Positions 15,780 to 25,180 of a stretch of DNA of 64,000 nt are shown piece by piece; position 1 is the stretch's first letter, and each line of letters starts with the position of its first letter. This DNA comes from Bacillota bacterium. Its GTDB lineage: Bacteria; Bacillota; Clostridia; Lachnospirales; Lachnospiraceae. Under the pieces are notes generated by a model. The model saw only the letters and a list, made by a program, of their open reading frames with translations. It ran no database searches and was not told the DNA's origin. The position numbers and the translations under genes are program-made. The stretch covers positions 124,001-188,000 of the forward strand of contig JAFAFU010000073.1 of the NCBI GenBank assembly GCA_023423335.1, in the 5' to 3' direction.

Positions 15780-16493
15780 TTATATGATCCGAACTATGTT
15801 CTCTGATATCTGCTCATAATCTGCAAACACTTTATTATCATGGTAAGGCAGCGGAATTAATCCTTTATTATGACCATCGGCTATGAATTCCTCATTCTTG
15901 AGATAATCGGTGCACATACCATTCGGTATATTCTTCAGCATATTATCACATACATAACATTCGTCCCCGGTAATTACATAATTTTTATCTTTTTCTTCGA
16001 AATAAATTACGGACGATCCGGGCGTATGTCCGCCAATTACCTTAAAATAAAATTTATTATCAAAAACATATTCATCTTCGATCAATACGGGATGCTTTGA
16101 TCTGAGTTGTGTTTGAACCGGAATCGGACGCTCGTTCATGGCAATATCATATTCCGTCTTCGCTATAATAATTTGAGAATTTTTATACAGATCCAGATTA
16201 TCGATATGATCAAAATGACTATGGGTAATAAAAATCATATCAATACCAAGGGGGTCATCTAAGATATTTTTTACTTCATGTTCCACATCAAGCAATGTTA
16301 TTCCCATATTTACTGCAGTCGTTTCATCTCTGAAGCCGGTATCGAATAGCATGACCTTATCATTATACTTTGCCAGGTAATAAACAAAGATAAATCCGGA
16401 TACTTTTTCGGCAGCATTCTCCGCCCCTCTATATATAGTTCCGTAGGTTGCGTATTTGAAATTTTCACCATATCTGATTGCATAAAGTTCCAT
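15780..16493 (-). CDS. Metallo-beta-lactamase-fold hydrolase, AHL-lactonase-like
   Basis: 237 residues. The HxHxDH motif is HSHFDHIDNL, followed by IGGHTPGSS and TGDECYVCDN, which carry the further metal ligands of the N-acyl homoserine lactonase/glyoxalase II-like branch. The short length and general pattern suit a lactonase-like hydrolase, but a Gram-positive host makes quorum quenching only a guess. Ribosome site AAAAGGGGAC upstream. Monocistronic, convergent with the pgmB operon. Confidence 0.8.
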   Translation of the reverse strand: MELYAIRYGENFKYATYGTIYRGAENAAEKVSGFIFVYYLAKYNDKVMLFDTGFRDETTAVNMGITLLDVEHEVKNILDDPLGIDMIFITHSHFDHIDNLDLYKNSQIIIAKTEYDIAMNERPIPVQTQLRSKHPVLIEDEYVFDNKFYFKVIGGHTPGSSVIYFEEKDKNYVITGDECYVCDNMLKNIPNGMCTDYLKNEEFIADGHNKGLIPLPYHDNKVFADYEQISENIVRII

Positions 16494-16835
16494 TAAAATT
16501 CGTCCCCTTTTCTAAATTATTTTATTCTTGCCTGCCACAGGTTCGTTATATTATCGTGGTAAAATAACCGTCGGACGTGAGTAATAGCACCGTAATAGAA
16601 TATACAAATTATAATTTACTCCATTATAGACGGACTGATTATGGAAGTCAATCTATTCATAATGGTATCAGGCATGAAAAATAAGGGCCAGACAGGGAGT
16701 GCCTGACCCTTGCTTGATGAATTATATGTTAGTGGAAATTATTGTAAAGAGGAACGCTTATTCCGTTTATATCAAGTATGTAATACCAATAAACCTTATA
16801 CATATAATAAAGTAAGCAATGTTTCGGAGATAAAT
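16494..16835. other. Intergenic gap between divergent genes
   Basis: About 340 bases between the MBL gene (minus) and the YaaH-like gene (plus). It holds an imperfect hairpin at about 16683-16711 (arms AAGGG..CAG and CTG..CCCTT). The frame of the downstream gene is open back to 16710 but without a convincing upstream start. No other gene seen. Confidence 0.5.
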
Positions 16836-18116
16836 ATGATCATCCACGTGGTTCGAGAAGGTGAAACAATTGATATGATTGCTGATCAATATGGGGTATC
16901 ACCGGAGAGATTAATACTTGAGAATGAGATAGTTAATCCATACCGATTAGTTGTGGGAGAAGCTATTGTTGTTCTGATTCCTGAGATTACTTATACAATA
17001 CAGGAGGGTGATACATTAAGCAGTATTGCAGACAGCTTCGGAGTGGATGTATTACAGCTTTTAAGAAATAATCCTTATCTTTCCGATAGAGAGTACATAT
17101 ATCCCGGCGAAACAATTGTGATAAGTTATGAGGGGGAAAAAATCAGGTCTATAACAACAAACAGCTATGCATATCCGTTTATTAATATGGCCACACTCAG
17201 GAAAAATTTACTGTTTCTTACCAGTCTGACTATTTTAAGCTATAAGGTAACAGCGGAAGGGGAAATCATAGATATCGATGATAGGGAGATTATTCAAGTC
17301 ACAAAAGAATATAGGGTAGCACCTATCATGATGCTGGAAGCCTTTGCATTAAATATGGAAGAAGAGATCAGCGTTATACATTCTATTCTGTCAAGCCAGG
17401 AGAAACAGGATCTGTTAATCAACAATCTTCTTACCATTCTGCAAGCGAAAGGTTACAGCGGAGTAAACATCAACACCCCATATATAAACCCGATAGACCG
17501 CACTCTTTATGAGGACTTTATCATCAAATTATATGTAACGGTATCAAGCGCGGGATATAAGGTATACAATACCTTTACAATTCGTGTTTTTCAATTGCTG
17601 ACCGGAACGATTTTTGCCGGGCTTGACTATGCCAGCCTGGGTCAGCATGCAGATGGCATCATACTGATCACCTATGATTTTGGATTTTCAGAAGGAATAC
17701 CTCCCGGAACCTCATCACTGAGTACATACAGACGTTTCTTTGAATATGCGACAAGAGTAATACCGCCGGACAAAACATTTGTTGGGATTTCGGTTATCGG
17801 GTTCTTATGGCAGTTTCCCTATATTCCGGGCATAACAAGAGGAATGGCAGTTAGTTATAATGCCGCAAGAGAGATTGCAATTGATACTAATTCTGCAATT
17901 GAATTTGACGAAACTACGAATAGCGCGTATTTTCAATATATTTCAGACGAAAATGAATATGTGGTTCGGTTTTGGGATGCAAGAAGCATAAATAATTTAG
18001 TTGGCTTTGTACCGGAATTCGGGTTACAGGGTATCAGTATCTGGAATATTATGTCCTGGTTTCCTCAACAATGGCTGGTTATTAATTCGCAGTATAATAT
18101 TGATAAAGCTCTGTAG
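16836..18116 (+). CDS. LysM-domain glycosidase, spore-germination YaaH/SleL-like
   Basis: About 426 residues, the usual size of YaaH/SleL-type proteins. Two N-terminal LysM repeats (VREGETIDMIADQYGVS and IQEGDTLSSIADSFGVD) bind peptidoglycan; the remaining ~320 residues resemble a GH18 barrel (GYSGVNINTPYI, ADGIILITYDFGF). Family members act on N-acetylglucosamine linkages of spore cortex. ATG 16836 has CGGAGA upstream; the frame is open back to 16710 but with a less likely start. No signal peptide is visible, as is common for YaaH. Suggests a spore-former. Apparently monocistronic. Confidence 0.8.
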   Translation: MIIHVVREGETIDMIADQYGVSPERLILENEIVNPYRLVVGEAIVVLIPEITYTIQEGDTLSSIADSFGVDVLQLLRNNPYLSDREYIYPGETIVISYEGEKIRSITTNSYAYPFINMATLRKNLLFLTSLTILSYKVTAEGEIIDIDDREIIQVTKEYRVAPIMMLEAFALNMEEEISVIHSILSSQEKQDLLINNLLTILQAKGYSGVNINTPYINPIDRTLYEDFIIKLYVTVSSAGYKVYNTFTIRVFQLLTGTIFAGLDYASLGQHADGIILITYDFGFSEGIPPGTSSLSTYRRFFEYATRVIPPDKTFVGISVIGFLWQFPYIPGITRGMAVSYNAAREIAIDTNSAIEFDETTNSAYFQYISDENEYVVRFWDARSINNLVGFVPEFGLQGISIWNIMSWFPQQWLVINSQYNIDKAL

Positions 18117-18297
18117 TAATTTTGAATAGAATGCATTGAACGTGGCTGCCCTCTGATAAGAGGCGGATAAATTTTCTTATGGATATATTCCCGGCTGATG
18201 CCGAATTTTGCAATTCCGTATTCCATATGGTGAGGACGGTACATCAGCCGGTATATATTTTAAGTTCTGCATAGTCAGGATAGTATTTTCACTGGCA

Positions 18298-20607
18298 TCA
18301 CTCCACGCTTTTTAATGAGGAAATCATGTCAATTTTCCGGAAGCCCCTGCCGAGTATGAGATTGACAAACATGGTAAAGCCCAGCAGGAGCAGGCAGGCG
18401 GCCGCAATACTGATCCCGGAGAGGAAGGGAGCGATTTCCATGTCTGCTTTGACCGCGGTTGCCAATACCCCACTTAACATTCCATAAGCCGCCAATACCC
18501 CGACCGGCATCCCTATCAGGGTAATCCATAGGTTTTCCCGCAGTACAAGCCGTTTCATCTCCTTTGGCCGGAAGCCCAGCACCTTTAAGGTGGCAAGCTC
18601 TCTCACACGCTCATGGAAGTTCATACGGCCCAGCACCATCATTACGGCAAAGGCCAGAAGCCCGGAAAATGAAATCAAAAAGACCTGTACGCTCCGCAGA
18701 CGTTCCAGTACTGCCAAGGTATTTTCCTGCATCTCAGGCTTGGTCTCTATCAGTGCGATGCGGGGATCATCCCGGAGAGGAGTAAGATCCATTCCCTGCC
18801 CCCGCACCAGCAGGGCTCGTATGGCAAACGGCAGATTGCTTATCTTTTCAAATGCCGTGCGGCTGATATAGATTTCGTTTCCCACCGGGAAATCCACGAT
18901 TCCGCCAACCGTGAGAGGAATCACGGTTCCGTCCAGGCTCTCTGCCGTTATCATATCTCCTTCCCTGACTCCCATTATCTTCGCCATACGGGGTGTAATC
19001 AGTGCTCCTTCCTTTGGCAGGCGGATTGGTTTACCCTCCGGATCAGTGAAGTGCAGGCCGGTCTGTTCTTCCTCCATTACCACCAGATAAGGGTTTTGCG
19101 TACTGCTATTCCCATAAAGATATATGCTGAATGCCATGGTAGCGTCAATGGTTTCAGCGTCTTTCAGGGCCTCCAGTATGTCGGCGGCCTGATCACGGCT
19201 AAGCGGAGCTTTCAATTTGATTTCCAAATCGTACTGCATCACATCGTTAAACGCTTTATTCATCATGGCGTCGGTGGAAGAGACAAGTCCGAAGCCGCTT
19301 AAAACCAGTGACAGTGAGCCGATGATACCTACCAGACCCATAATGAACCGGATTTTGTTGCGGAAGAGATTACGGGTGACGATTTTTCCGCTGAAGCTAA
19401 GACGCTTCCAGTAGGGTGTAATTCGTTCCGGAAGAATGCGGTGTCCCTTTGCCGGAGGCTTGGGACGCATAAGAGCGGAGGGAGTGCTTGCCAGAGCCCG
19501 TCTGCAGGTAAAAAGTACTGTGCCGCAGGTAATAACGGCAAAGGCAAGGGAGGCGATAAAAAAATGAGGTGAAAAAGCATCCACGCCGCCGGACTCAATG
19601 GTGTAATACTGCATACTTATGCCATACAGTACCTCTGCAAGGATAAAACGGGCCACCAACCATCCCGCAGCCATACCGGGCAACGTAATAAGTATCCCGT
19701 AAAAGGAATAATGCGCCGTGATTTTTCCTTTGGAAAAACCGAGAGAGCGCAGCGTGCCGAGTTGCTGCCGCTGGTTTTCCATAATCCGTCCCACACTGAT
19801 CCATGTCACGAGTACCGCCGTGAGGAAGAAGGCGACGGGAAAGAGCAGGGCAATCTGCTTGATACCGGACAGGCTGTTTTCCAGGTAGCGGCAGCTGGGC
19901 TGATGCTGACGGCTGATGAGGTTTGCTCCGCCCAGCGCTGACCGTATGCCGGAAGCAATATCCTCTTTAGTGCGGGTGATATCCGGTTTTAAGGTCACGA
20001 CCAGTTCGTTATAGGGAACCTCCGGCAGGGCAGTAGCATTGGTGTATGCGAAGCAATACCTCTCATAGTCGGGCAAGGTCATCCCGTCAGGGGCGTAATA
20101 GATGTATTCCGCATTTCGGATGATACCCTTGACCAGCCATTCTCTGCCGCCAAAGGTGATCTTGTATCCCGGTTTTATCTCATGAGCCTCTGCAAAGCGG
20201 CTGTCCAGTAATATCGCATCTGTTTCCGTACCGTCCAGGTTACTGCCTTCCACTAATTCAGGGATATTGATCTGCGGCATTCCCTCAAAGGCGTGAAGCC
20301 GCAGAGTACCGTGAAATTCGCCGGAAATCCCCGCCTCCAGCAGCTTACGCCGCTGGGCATGCCTGATCTCCGGCAGAGCTTGTATACGCCGGGTATCCTC
20401 CTCGGAAAATTCTGTTTTATAAGCCCAGTAGTCGGCCAGCTTCGAAGCCTCACTATAGGAGGCAATATCTTTTTCGATGGTGCTGACGTAGAGATTAATT
20501 CCGGCGAACAGGGCAATACCCAACGCACAGATGCACATAATGGCGGTAAAAGCACCCAAATTTTCTTTCATGTCACTCATAACCTTTTTACGCAGCATAT
20601 TCACCAT
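18298..20607 (-). CDS. ABC transporter permease, FtsX/MacB type
   Basis: 769 residues. N-terminal membrane helix, a large extracytoplasmic region, a cluster of three helices around residues ~250-370, a second extracytoplasmic region and a final three-helix cluster with the FtsX motif (RVRELATLKVLGFRPKEM). This two-FtsX-domain layout is that of large Gram-positive export or peptide-sensing permeases. Its start overlaps the end of the ATPase gene by seven bases, so they are translationally coupled. Likely exports a toxic or signalling compound; substrate unknown. Controlled with the ATPase from the TetR-divergent promoter. Confidence 0.88.
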   Translation of the reverse strand: MVNMLRKKVMSDMKENLGAFTAIMCICALGIALFAGINLYVSTIEKDIASYSEASKLADYWAYKTEFSEEDTRRIQALPEIRHAQRRKLLEAGISGEFHGTLRLHAFEGMPQINIPELVEGSNLDGTETDAILLDSRFAEAHEIKPGYKITFGGREWLVKGIIRNAEYIYYAPDGMTLPDYERYCFAYTNATALPEVPYNELVVTLKPDITRTKEDIASGIRSALGGANLISRQHQPSCRYLENSLSGIKQIALLFPVAFFLTAVLVTWISVGRIMENQRQQLGTLRSLGFSKGKITAHYSFYGILITLPGMAAGWLVARFILAEVLYGISMQYYTIESGGVDAFSPHFFIASLAFAVITCGTVLFTCRRALASTPSALMRPKPPAKGHRILPERITPYWKRLSFSGKIVTRNLFRNKIRFIMGLVGIIGSLSLVLSGFGLVSSTDAMMNKAFNDVMQYDLEIKLKAPLSRDQAADILEALKDAETIDATMAFSIYLYGNSSTQNPYLVVMEEEQTGLHFTDPEGKPIRLPKEGALITPRMAKIMGVREGDMITAESLDGTVIPLTVGGIVDFPVGNEIYISRTAFEKISNLPFAIRALLVRGQGMDLTPLRDDPRIALIETKPEMQENTLAVLERLRSVQVFLISFSGLLAFAVMMVLGRMNFHERVRELATLKVLGFRPKEMKRLVLRENLWITLIGMPVGVLAAYGMLSGVLATAVKADMEIAPFLSGISIAAACLLLLGFTMFVNLILGRGFRKIDMISSLKSVE

Positions 20608-21299
20608 ACAATCTCCTCCAAATTTGCAGGGGTTTGTGTTACATCGCGCAGGATACTGCCGTTCTTCATCTCGATCAGGCGGTCAGCCAGGGGAGCAAGC
20701 AAAGAGTTGTGTGTAATGATGATTACCGTCTTTCCCAGCTTGCGGCTGATATCATACAGTACACCGAGGATTGTCTTGCCGGTATCCGTGTCCAATGCGC
20801 CGGTAGGTTCGTCACAGAGCAGAAGATCCGGGTTTTTGCATACCGCCCGGGCGATGGCCACGCGCTGCTGTTCGCCGCCGGAGAGCTGACCGGGGAAGTT
20901 ATGAAGCCTGTCGCCAAGACCGACCATCCGAAGCGCTTCCTCCGGCTCCAGCGGCGAATTACATACCTGACGGGCAAGCTCCACGTTCTCCAGAGCAGTG
21001 AGATTGGGGATCAGGTTATAAAACTGGAACACAAACCCGATTTTGTAACGCCGGTAATCGGTAAGTCCTCTTTCGTTTAATCCGATGATATCCTGCCCGT
21101 CGAACAGGATTCTGCCGCTGGTGGCTGCTTCCATGCCGCCCAGCAGGTTCAGCACAGTTGTTTTACCCGCGCCGGAGGGTCCCAAAAGTATCGCGAGCTG
21201 CCCGGTATTCACCGTAAAGGATACACCCCGTACTGCGTGAATTACCACCTCACCCATTTGATAGTCCTTGCTTACCTTGTCAAACACAACATTTGCCAT
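20601..21299 (-). CDS. ABC transporter ATP-binding protein, LolD/MacB type
   Basis: About 232 residues. Walker A GPSGAGKTT, signature LSGGEQQRVAIARA, Walker B LLLCDEPTGALD, H-loop IITHN: a complete ATPase of the LolD/MacB class that partners FtsX-type permeases. Start at 21299 has GGGAG ahead on the minus strand; longer in-frame starts run into the operator palindrome and are rejected. Transcribed first, then the permease. Confidence 0.92.
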   Translation of the reverse strand: MANVVFDKVSKDYQMGEVVIHAVRGVSFTVNTGQLAILLGPSGAGKTTVLNLLGGMEAATSGRILFDGQDIIGLNERGLTDYRRYKIGFVFQFYNLIPNLTALENVELARQVCNSPLEPEEALRMVGLGDRLHNFPGQLSGGEQQRVAIARAVCKNPDLLLCDEPTGALDTDTGKTILGVLYDISRKLGKTVIIITHNSLLAPLADRLIEMKNGSILRDVTQTPANLEEIVW

Positions 21300-21317
21300 A
21301 CAAATACTCCCTTCAAT

Positions 21318-21350
21318 ATATGAACTTAAAGTACGTTTATAGTTCATATA
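21318..21350. promoter_or_regulatory. TetR-type operator palindrome
   Basis: Arms TATATGAACT and AGTTCATATA, 10 bp, separated by 13 bases. It overlaps the -10 box of the minus-strand promoter for the ABC exporter genes, as expected for a repressor site of the divergent TetR gene. A further half-site GTTCATA lies near 21417, just ahead of the tetR gene. Confidence 0.7.
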
Positions 21351-21377
21351 TTATCATGACATTTCTTGACTTGTCAA
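21348..21377 (-). promoter_or_regulatory. Promoter of the ABC exporter operon
   Basis: On the minus strand TTGACA (21372-21377), 18-base spacer, TAATAT (21348-21353). Its -35 box overlaps that of the plus-strand tetR promoter. Confidence 0.75.
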
Positions 21378-21394
21378 GAGCGCTGTGATAAGAT
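21366..21394 (+). promoter_or_regulatory. Promoter of the tetR-type gene
   Basis: TTGACT at 21366-21371, 17-base spacer, TAAGAT at 21389-21394. The two -35 boxes form the palindrome TTGACTTGTCAA, so the divergent promoters are intertwined and probably co-regulated. Confidence 0.75.
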
Positions 21395-21439
21395 ATTTAC
21401 AAAATTAGTTCTTCGGGTTCATAATATATGGAGGAGAAT

Positions 21440-22045
21440 ATGAACGGATTTGAAAGAAGGCGCAACGAAAAAAAGCGTATCATTATGCAGACAGCGATGG
21501 ATCTTTTCAGCGCACATGGCTTTGACCGGGTCAGTATGACCGAAATAGCGGAGAAAGCTCATGTTTCTAAGGTGTCAATCTATAACTTTTTTGAGAGCAA
21601 GGATAATCTGCGGAGGGTTATCATCAAGGAAATACTGGATGACAGCCTGGAGCGGCTGACAACGCTTTTTAACGGGCCGGCCAGCTTTATTGAGAAAATA
21701 GAAAAATATATGGGCAGCCGTACCGACTTTTCCGGACGCTACGGGCTGGATTTTTTCTTTGACTCGGTGGAAAACGATCCGGAGCTTCGCGAATATTTTC
21801 AAGGCTTTCTTGCTGTAAATAAGCGGATGATGACCGATTTTATAAAACAGGGCAAAGAGATCGGATACTTTTCATCCGATATATCCGATACTGCGATAGA
21901 GATTTATATTGATATGTATCACAGTTATTTTATCTATAACAAAACCCACCGCGATACGATTGAACGCAATCCGGAGCTTGCAGGTGAAATCAATCTGCTG
22001 TTTCTTGACGGACTGATCAGGGACAAGGAAGAAGGAAGAGACTGA
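21440..22045 (+). CDS. TetR-family transcriptional regulator
   Basis: About 201 residues. N-terminal helix-turn-helix (IIMQTAMDLFSAHGF, then SMTEIAEKAHVSKVSIYNFF) is the TetR signature; the C-terminal ligand-binding part is variable. ATG 21440 follows GGAGGAG; an in-frame ATG at 21428 overlaps that site. Divergent from the ABC exporter and most likely its repressor, releasing on binding an exported compound. A two-component pair starts 42 bases after its stop. Confidence 0.9.
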   Translation: MNGFERRRNEKKRIIMQTAMDLFSAHGFDRVSMTEIAEKAHVSKVSIYNFFESKDNLRRVIIKEILDDSLERLTTLFNGPASFIEKIEKYMGSRTDFSGRYGLDFFFDSVENDPELREYFQGFLAVNKRMMTDFIKQGKEIGYFSSDISDTAIEIYIDMYHSYFIYNKTHRDTIERNPELAGEINLLFLDGLIRDKEEGRD

Positions 22046-22087
22046 TGTTTGCTATACTGTCAGCAGCAGAGAAGGGGGAGGATGCCG

Positions 22088-22777
22088 GTGAATATACTGA
22101 TAGCGGAAGACGAAACGGATATCAGAAATTTACTGAAAATAAATCTGGAAGAGAACGCCTATACGGTCTACCCGGCAGCAAACGGCCTTGCAGCGTGGGA
22201 GATCATAAAAACACGGGAGGTACATCTGGCGATTTTGGATGTCATGATGCCGGGACTGGACGGCTTCAATCTGCTGAGAAAGATCCGGGAAATCAGTACC
22301 ATTCCCGTAATATTTCTGACTGCCAGGACAGACGACATGGATAAAATATTAGGGCTTGGAATGGGGGCGGACGACTATCTGGCAAAGCCGTTTTCCATAA
22401 ATGAGCTGCTCGCACGGGTGGGCGCACAGCTTAGGAGAAACCATGAATATCTGCTTCCGAAGCAGAAGGAGGCTGTCCTGCTCCAATACGGCAAGCTGCG
22501 GATTGATAAGGAGAGCTGCTGCGCTTATGTTGACGATAAGCCGGTTGAGCTTAACGCAAAGGAATATAAGCTTCTGCGGCATCTGATGGAGAACCCGGAA
22601 AAGGTTTTTACGAAAAAACAGCTCTATCATGCGGTATGGGATGACGATTATTATTATGACGATAATACGATCATGGTCCATGTCAGCCATCTCCGCAATA
22701 AAATTGAGACGGACCCGCAGAGCCCCGAATATATCAAGACCATACGAGGACTCGGCTATAAGCTTCACAGAGTATAG
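22088..22777 (+). CDS. OmpR/PhoB-family response regulator
   Basis: About 230 residues. Receiver domain with acidic pocket (ILIAEDETD), phospho-acceptor Asp51 in LAILDVMMPGLDG, the threonine in FLTARTDD and the lysine in DYLAKPFS; a C-terminal winged-helix DNA-binding domain follows (ELNAKEYKLLRHLMENP, IKTIRGLGYKL). A GTG start at 22088 is chosen since GGGGGAGG lies 6 bases before it; the ATG at 22082 touches that site. VanR-like. Forms an operon with the kinase downstream. Confidence 0.92.
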   Translation: MNILIAEDETDIRNLLKINLEENAYTVYPAANGLAAWEIIKTREVHLAILDVMMPGLDGFNLLRKIREISTIPVIFLTARTDDMDKILGLGMGADDYLAKPFSINELLARVGAQLRRNHEYLLPKQKEAVLLQYGKLRIDKESCCAYVDDKPVELNAKEYKLLRHLMENPEKVFTKKQLYHAVWDDDYYYDDNTIMVHVSHLRNKIETDPQSPEYIKTIRGLGYKLHRV

Positions 22778-22829
22778 GGCGAATTATAAAAGCATAAGTC
22801 ACACCAACTAATACTAAGGGAAGGCATGT

Positions 22830-24245
22830 TTGGTTCGTATGAAAAGAAAGCTATCCAATCAGTTTATGATAAATTATCTCATCGTATTCCTGTTGTCTAT
22901 CGTGGCTGCGGTATTTGCGTTCCTATTGCTGTCCTTCGCCGACAGTGTCATCTCCCAGACACTGATGAAAAACACGTATACCGCAGATATGCTGATGCGG
23001 GAGGATTACAGAGAGATAGACACGGCCTCCGTAGTCGAGAACGGCGGCGGGGTTCAGATCATCAACGGGCAGTACGAGGTAGTCTATTCGGCAGGAATTG
23101 ATACGCTGAGAACAACAAAACTTACAGCAGGCGAATTCACGGATTTTTTAATGCGAAGTAAAGCCAGAGACGTGTCCTATCATTATGATATCCGGTATAA
23201 TGAGGAGGGGGATTTCTGGCTCGTTGTGACCTTTCCGACCTCGCTTCGCCTGGACTTCTCCCTGACCTACAATAAGGAGGCGGCTTCAAGGGACTTTAAG
23301 AATGTGGCCGGTGTCTTTATTGCGGTCATCCTGTTCTACCTGCTTCTGCTTGCCGCCTTCGCTGCTATCTTTTCGAGGATTACCTCGGCACGCATTACAA
23401 ACCCTCTGCGTAAGCTGTGTGAAGGCACAAGACTTCTGCGGGAGGGGGACTATTCGGCCAGAGTGGATTTGCGTTTGAATAATGAGTTTGCACAGCTGCA
23501 GGATACCTTCAACGATATGGCACAAAGGATTGAGACGGAAACCTCTCTGAGAAAGCAGTCGGAGGAGGAAAGAAAGAAGCTGATTCTTGATATATCCCAC
23601 GATTTAAAAAACCCTCTGGCAAGTGTCGCCGGATATGCGGAGCTTTGTTTAAAGAAGTCGGAGCATCTGGAGGAGGAGTATCGAGGCTATCTTCAGGTCA
23701 TTCATAAAAACAGCCAAAGAGCAAGCCGGCTTTTGACGGAGTTGTTCGAGCTGTCTAGGCTTGAGAATCCCGCATTTACGCTGAAGCGATATAGAACCGA
23801 GGTCTGTGAATATCTCAGACAGGTCTGCGGCGAGCTTTTACCGGCGCTGGAGCAGGCCGGATTTGTCTATGAGTTTGATATTCCCGATGGGGCAGTATAC
23901 GCCATGCTTGACTCCGGACAGATGAGCCGTGTTTTTCATAACTTATCGGACAATGCCGTCCGGTACAATCCGTCAGGAACCAGGGTAATGGTAAGCCTAT
24001 CTATAGAAGCGGAAGATATCGTTATCCTGTTCAAGGATAATGGGGTCGGTATTCCGGCTGAGATGGCGGAGAATATTTTTGGGGCCTTTGTCCGGGTGGA
24101 TGATTCCCGCAATTCGGGAACAGGCGGAAGCGGGCTGGGGCTTTCCATAGCCCAAAGGATTGTGCAGGCCCATGGAGGAAGCCTTGCTTTGCGGACCGAT
24201 ACCGGCCAGGGCTGCACCTTCAGAATAACACTCCCAAAGATTTAA
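22830..24245 (+). CDS. Sensor histidine kinase
   Basis: 471 residues. Two membrane helices (~residues 13-38 and ~160-182) flank an extracellular sensor of ~120 residues; then HAMP, a HisKA domain with phospho-acceptor His257 in DISHDLKNPLASV, and a HATPase domain (N box FHNLSDNAVRYN, G boxes DNGVGIP and GGSGLGLSIA). A TTG start at 22830 is used because AAGGGAAGG lies 5 bases upstream; ATG 22839 is the alternative. Partner of the response regulator in front; genes next door suggest it senses envelope stress or a compound handled by the ABC exporter, which is inference. Confidence 0.92.
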   Translation: MVRMKRKLSNQFMINYLIVFLLSIVAAVFAFLLLSFADSVISQTLMKNTYTADMLMREDYREIDTASVVENGGGVQIINGQYEVVYSAGIDTLRTTKLTAGEFTDFLMRSKARDVSYHYDIRYNEEGDFWLVVTFPTSLRLDFSLTYNKEAASRDFKNVAGVFIAVILFYLLLLAAFAAIFSRITSARITNPLRKLCEGTRLLREGDYSARVDLRLNNEFAQLQDTFNDMAQRIETETSLRKQSEEERKKLILDISHDLKNPLASVAGYAELCLKKSEHLEEEYRGYLQVIHKNSQRASRLLTELFELSRLENPAFTLKRYRTEVCEYLRQVCGELLPALEQAGFVYEFDIPDGAVYAMLDSGQMSRVFHNLSDNAVRYNPSGTRVMVSLSIEAEDIVILFKDNGVGIPAEMAENIFGAFVRVDDSRNSGTGGSGLGLSIAQRIVQAHGGSLALRTDTGQGCTFRITLPKI

Positions 24246-24265
24246 GATTGATTTAAGGAAGACAA

Positions 24266-24319
24266 AAGCTGGATTTAAAGTTCCTTTGATAGAATAAAGA
24301 TGAACTTTAAATCCAGCTT
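24266..24319. terminator. Terminator of the two-component operon
   Basis: 18-bp perfect arms (AAGCTGGATTTAAAGTTC and its complement) with an 18-base loop, followed by an AT-rich run. A second inverted repeat, ATTTAATTCAAT/ATTGAATTAAAT at 24320-24358, directly follows and reaches into the leader of the next gene. Confidence 0.8.
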
Positions 24320-24383
24320 ATTTAATTCAATATGATATGGTATCCCATTGAATTAAATGCTTTCAATTAAGGGAGAGATAAAA

Positions 24384-24995
24384 ATGGAGACTTTGGAAAG
24401 TCATTTTCACAACTGGTTTGGCGTATTATTTTTTATTGTACTGTATGGGGTGGTGCTGCTGTTTTTGCCGTTTTATAAAAAGATGGATAAAAAACCGCAG
24501 GGAACCTATCTGGCGTTTGTCATCGCCTTTGCCATCGAAATGCATGGAATCCCCTTCAGCATGTACCTGATTTCCTGGATCGTGGGACGTAATCTGCCGG
24601 AAGGAATTTTATGGGGTCATACACTGATCTCCTCCATCGGGCATCTCGGTATGTATATCAGCATGGTCCTTGCCTTGCTTGCTCTGATCCTAATTCTATG
24701 CGGATGGCGTGCCATATACAGGAGCTACTGGTCGAAGGAAACGGGGAAGGGCAGCTTGGTTACATCCGGAATTTACCGTTTCATCCGGCATCCGCAATAT
24801 ACCGGACTGCTGCTTTTATCCCTGGGCATGATACTGAACTGGGCAACATTGTCCATGCTGATCCTGTATCCGGTCATGGTGGTTGTGTATCTGCGCCTTG
24901 CCAAAAGAGAAGAGCAGGATATGTTGAACGAATTTGGAGAGGAATACCGGAGCTACATGAAGAAAACGAAACGGTTTATTCCGTTTATCTGTTAA
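24384..24995 (+). CDS. Isoprenylcysteine carboxyl methyltransferase-like membrane protein
   Basis: About 203 residues with five or so membrane helices. The motif GIYRFIRHPQYTG followed by a hydrophobic segment and REEQDMLNEFGEEYRSYM is the C-terminal signature shared by isoprenylcysteine carboxyl methyltransferases and related phospholipid methyltransferases, which use S-adenosylmethionine at the membrane. The bacterial substrate is unknown. ATG 24384 has GGGAGAG upstream. Lies alone after the histidine kinase terminator. Confidence 0.75.
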   Translation: METLESHFHNWFGVLFFIVLYGVVLLFLPFYKKMDKKPQGTYLAFVIAFAIEMHGIPFSMYLISWIVGRNLPEGILWGHTLISSIGHLGMYISMVLALLALILILCGWRAIYRSYWSKETGKGSLVTSGIYRFIRHPQYTGLLLLSLGMILNWATLSMLILYPVMVVVYLRLAKREEQDMLNEFGEEYRSYMKKTKRFIPFIC

Positions 24996-25072
24996 GGGAG
25001 TCTTAAAAGAGAACTGCTGCTTATGTTAAGGAATATGCTAAGGAATAGCCTCCATGCATTCATGGCTATCAT

Positions 25073-25101
25073 TTGACAGAAGCTTTTCACTGTATTATGA
25101 T
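25073..25101 (+). promoter_or_regulatory. Promoter of galK
   Basis: TTGACA at 25073-25078, 17-base spacer, TATGAT at 25096-25101, about 80 bases before the galK start. Confidence 0.8.
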
Positions 25102-25180
25102 CAATATATTGTGATATATGGGAGAAAGGCTTTGCAGCAGAATACCCATATTAAGTTGTTTAAAGAAGGCGGAAAGGTAT

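Noticed and set aside
20293..20889. 198-residue plus-strand frame over the permease and ATPase genes
   Set aside because: Overlaps two well-supported minus-strand genes and their junction; no coding signs.
22045..22344. 99-residue plus-strand frame at the beginning of the response regulator
   Set aside because: Out of frame with the response regulator, which has a full receiver domain and good ribosome site.
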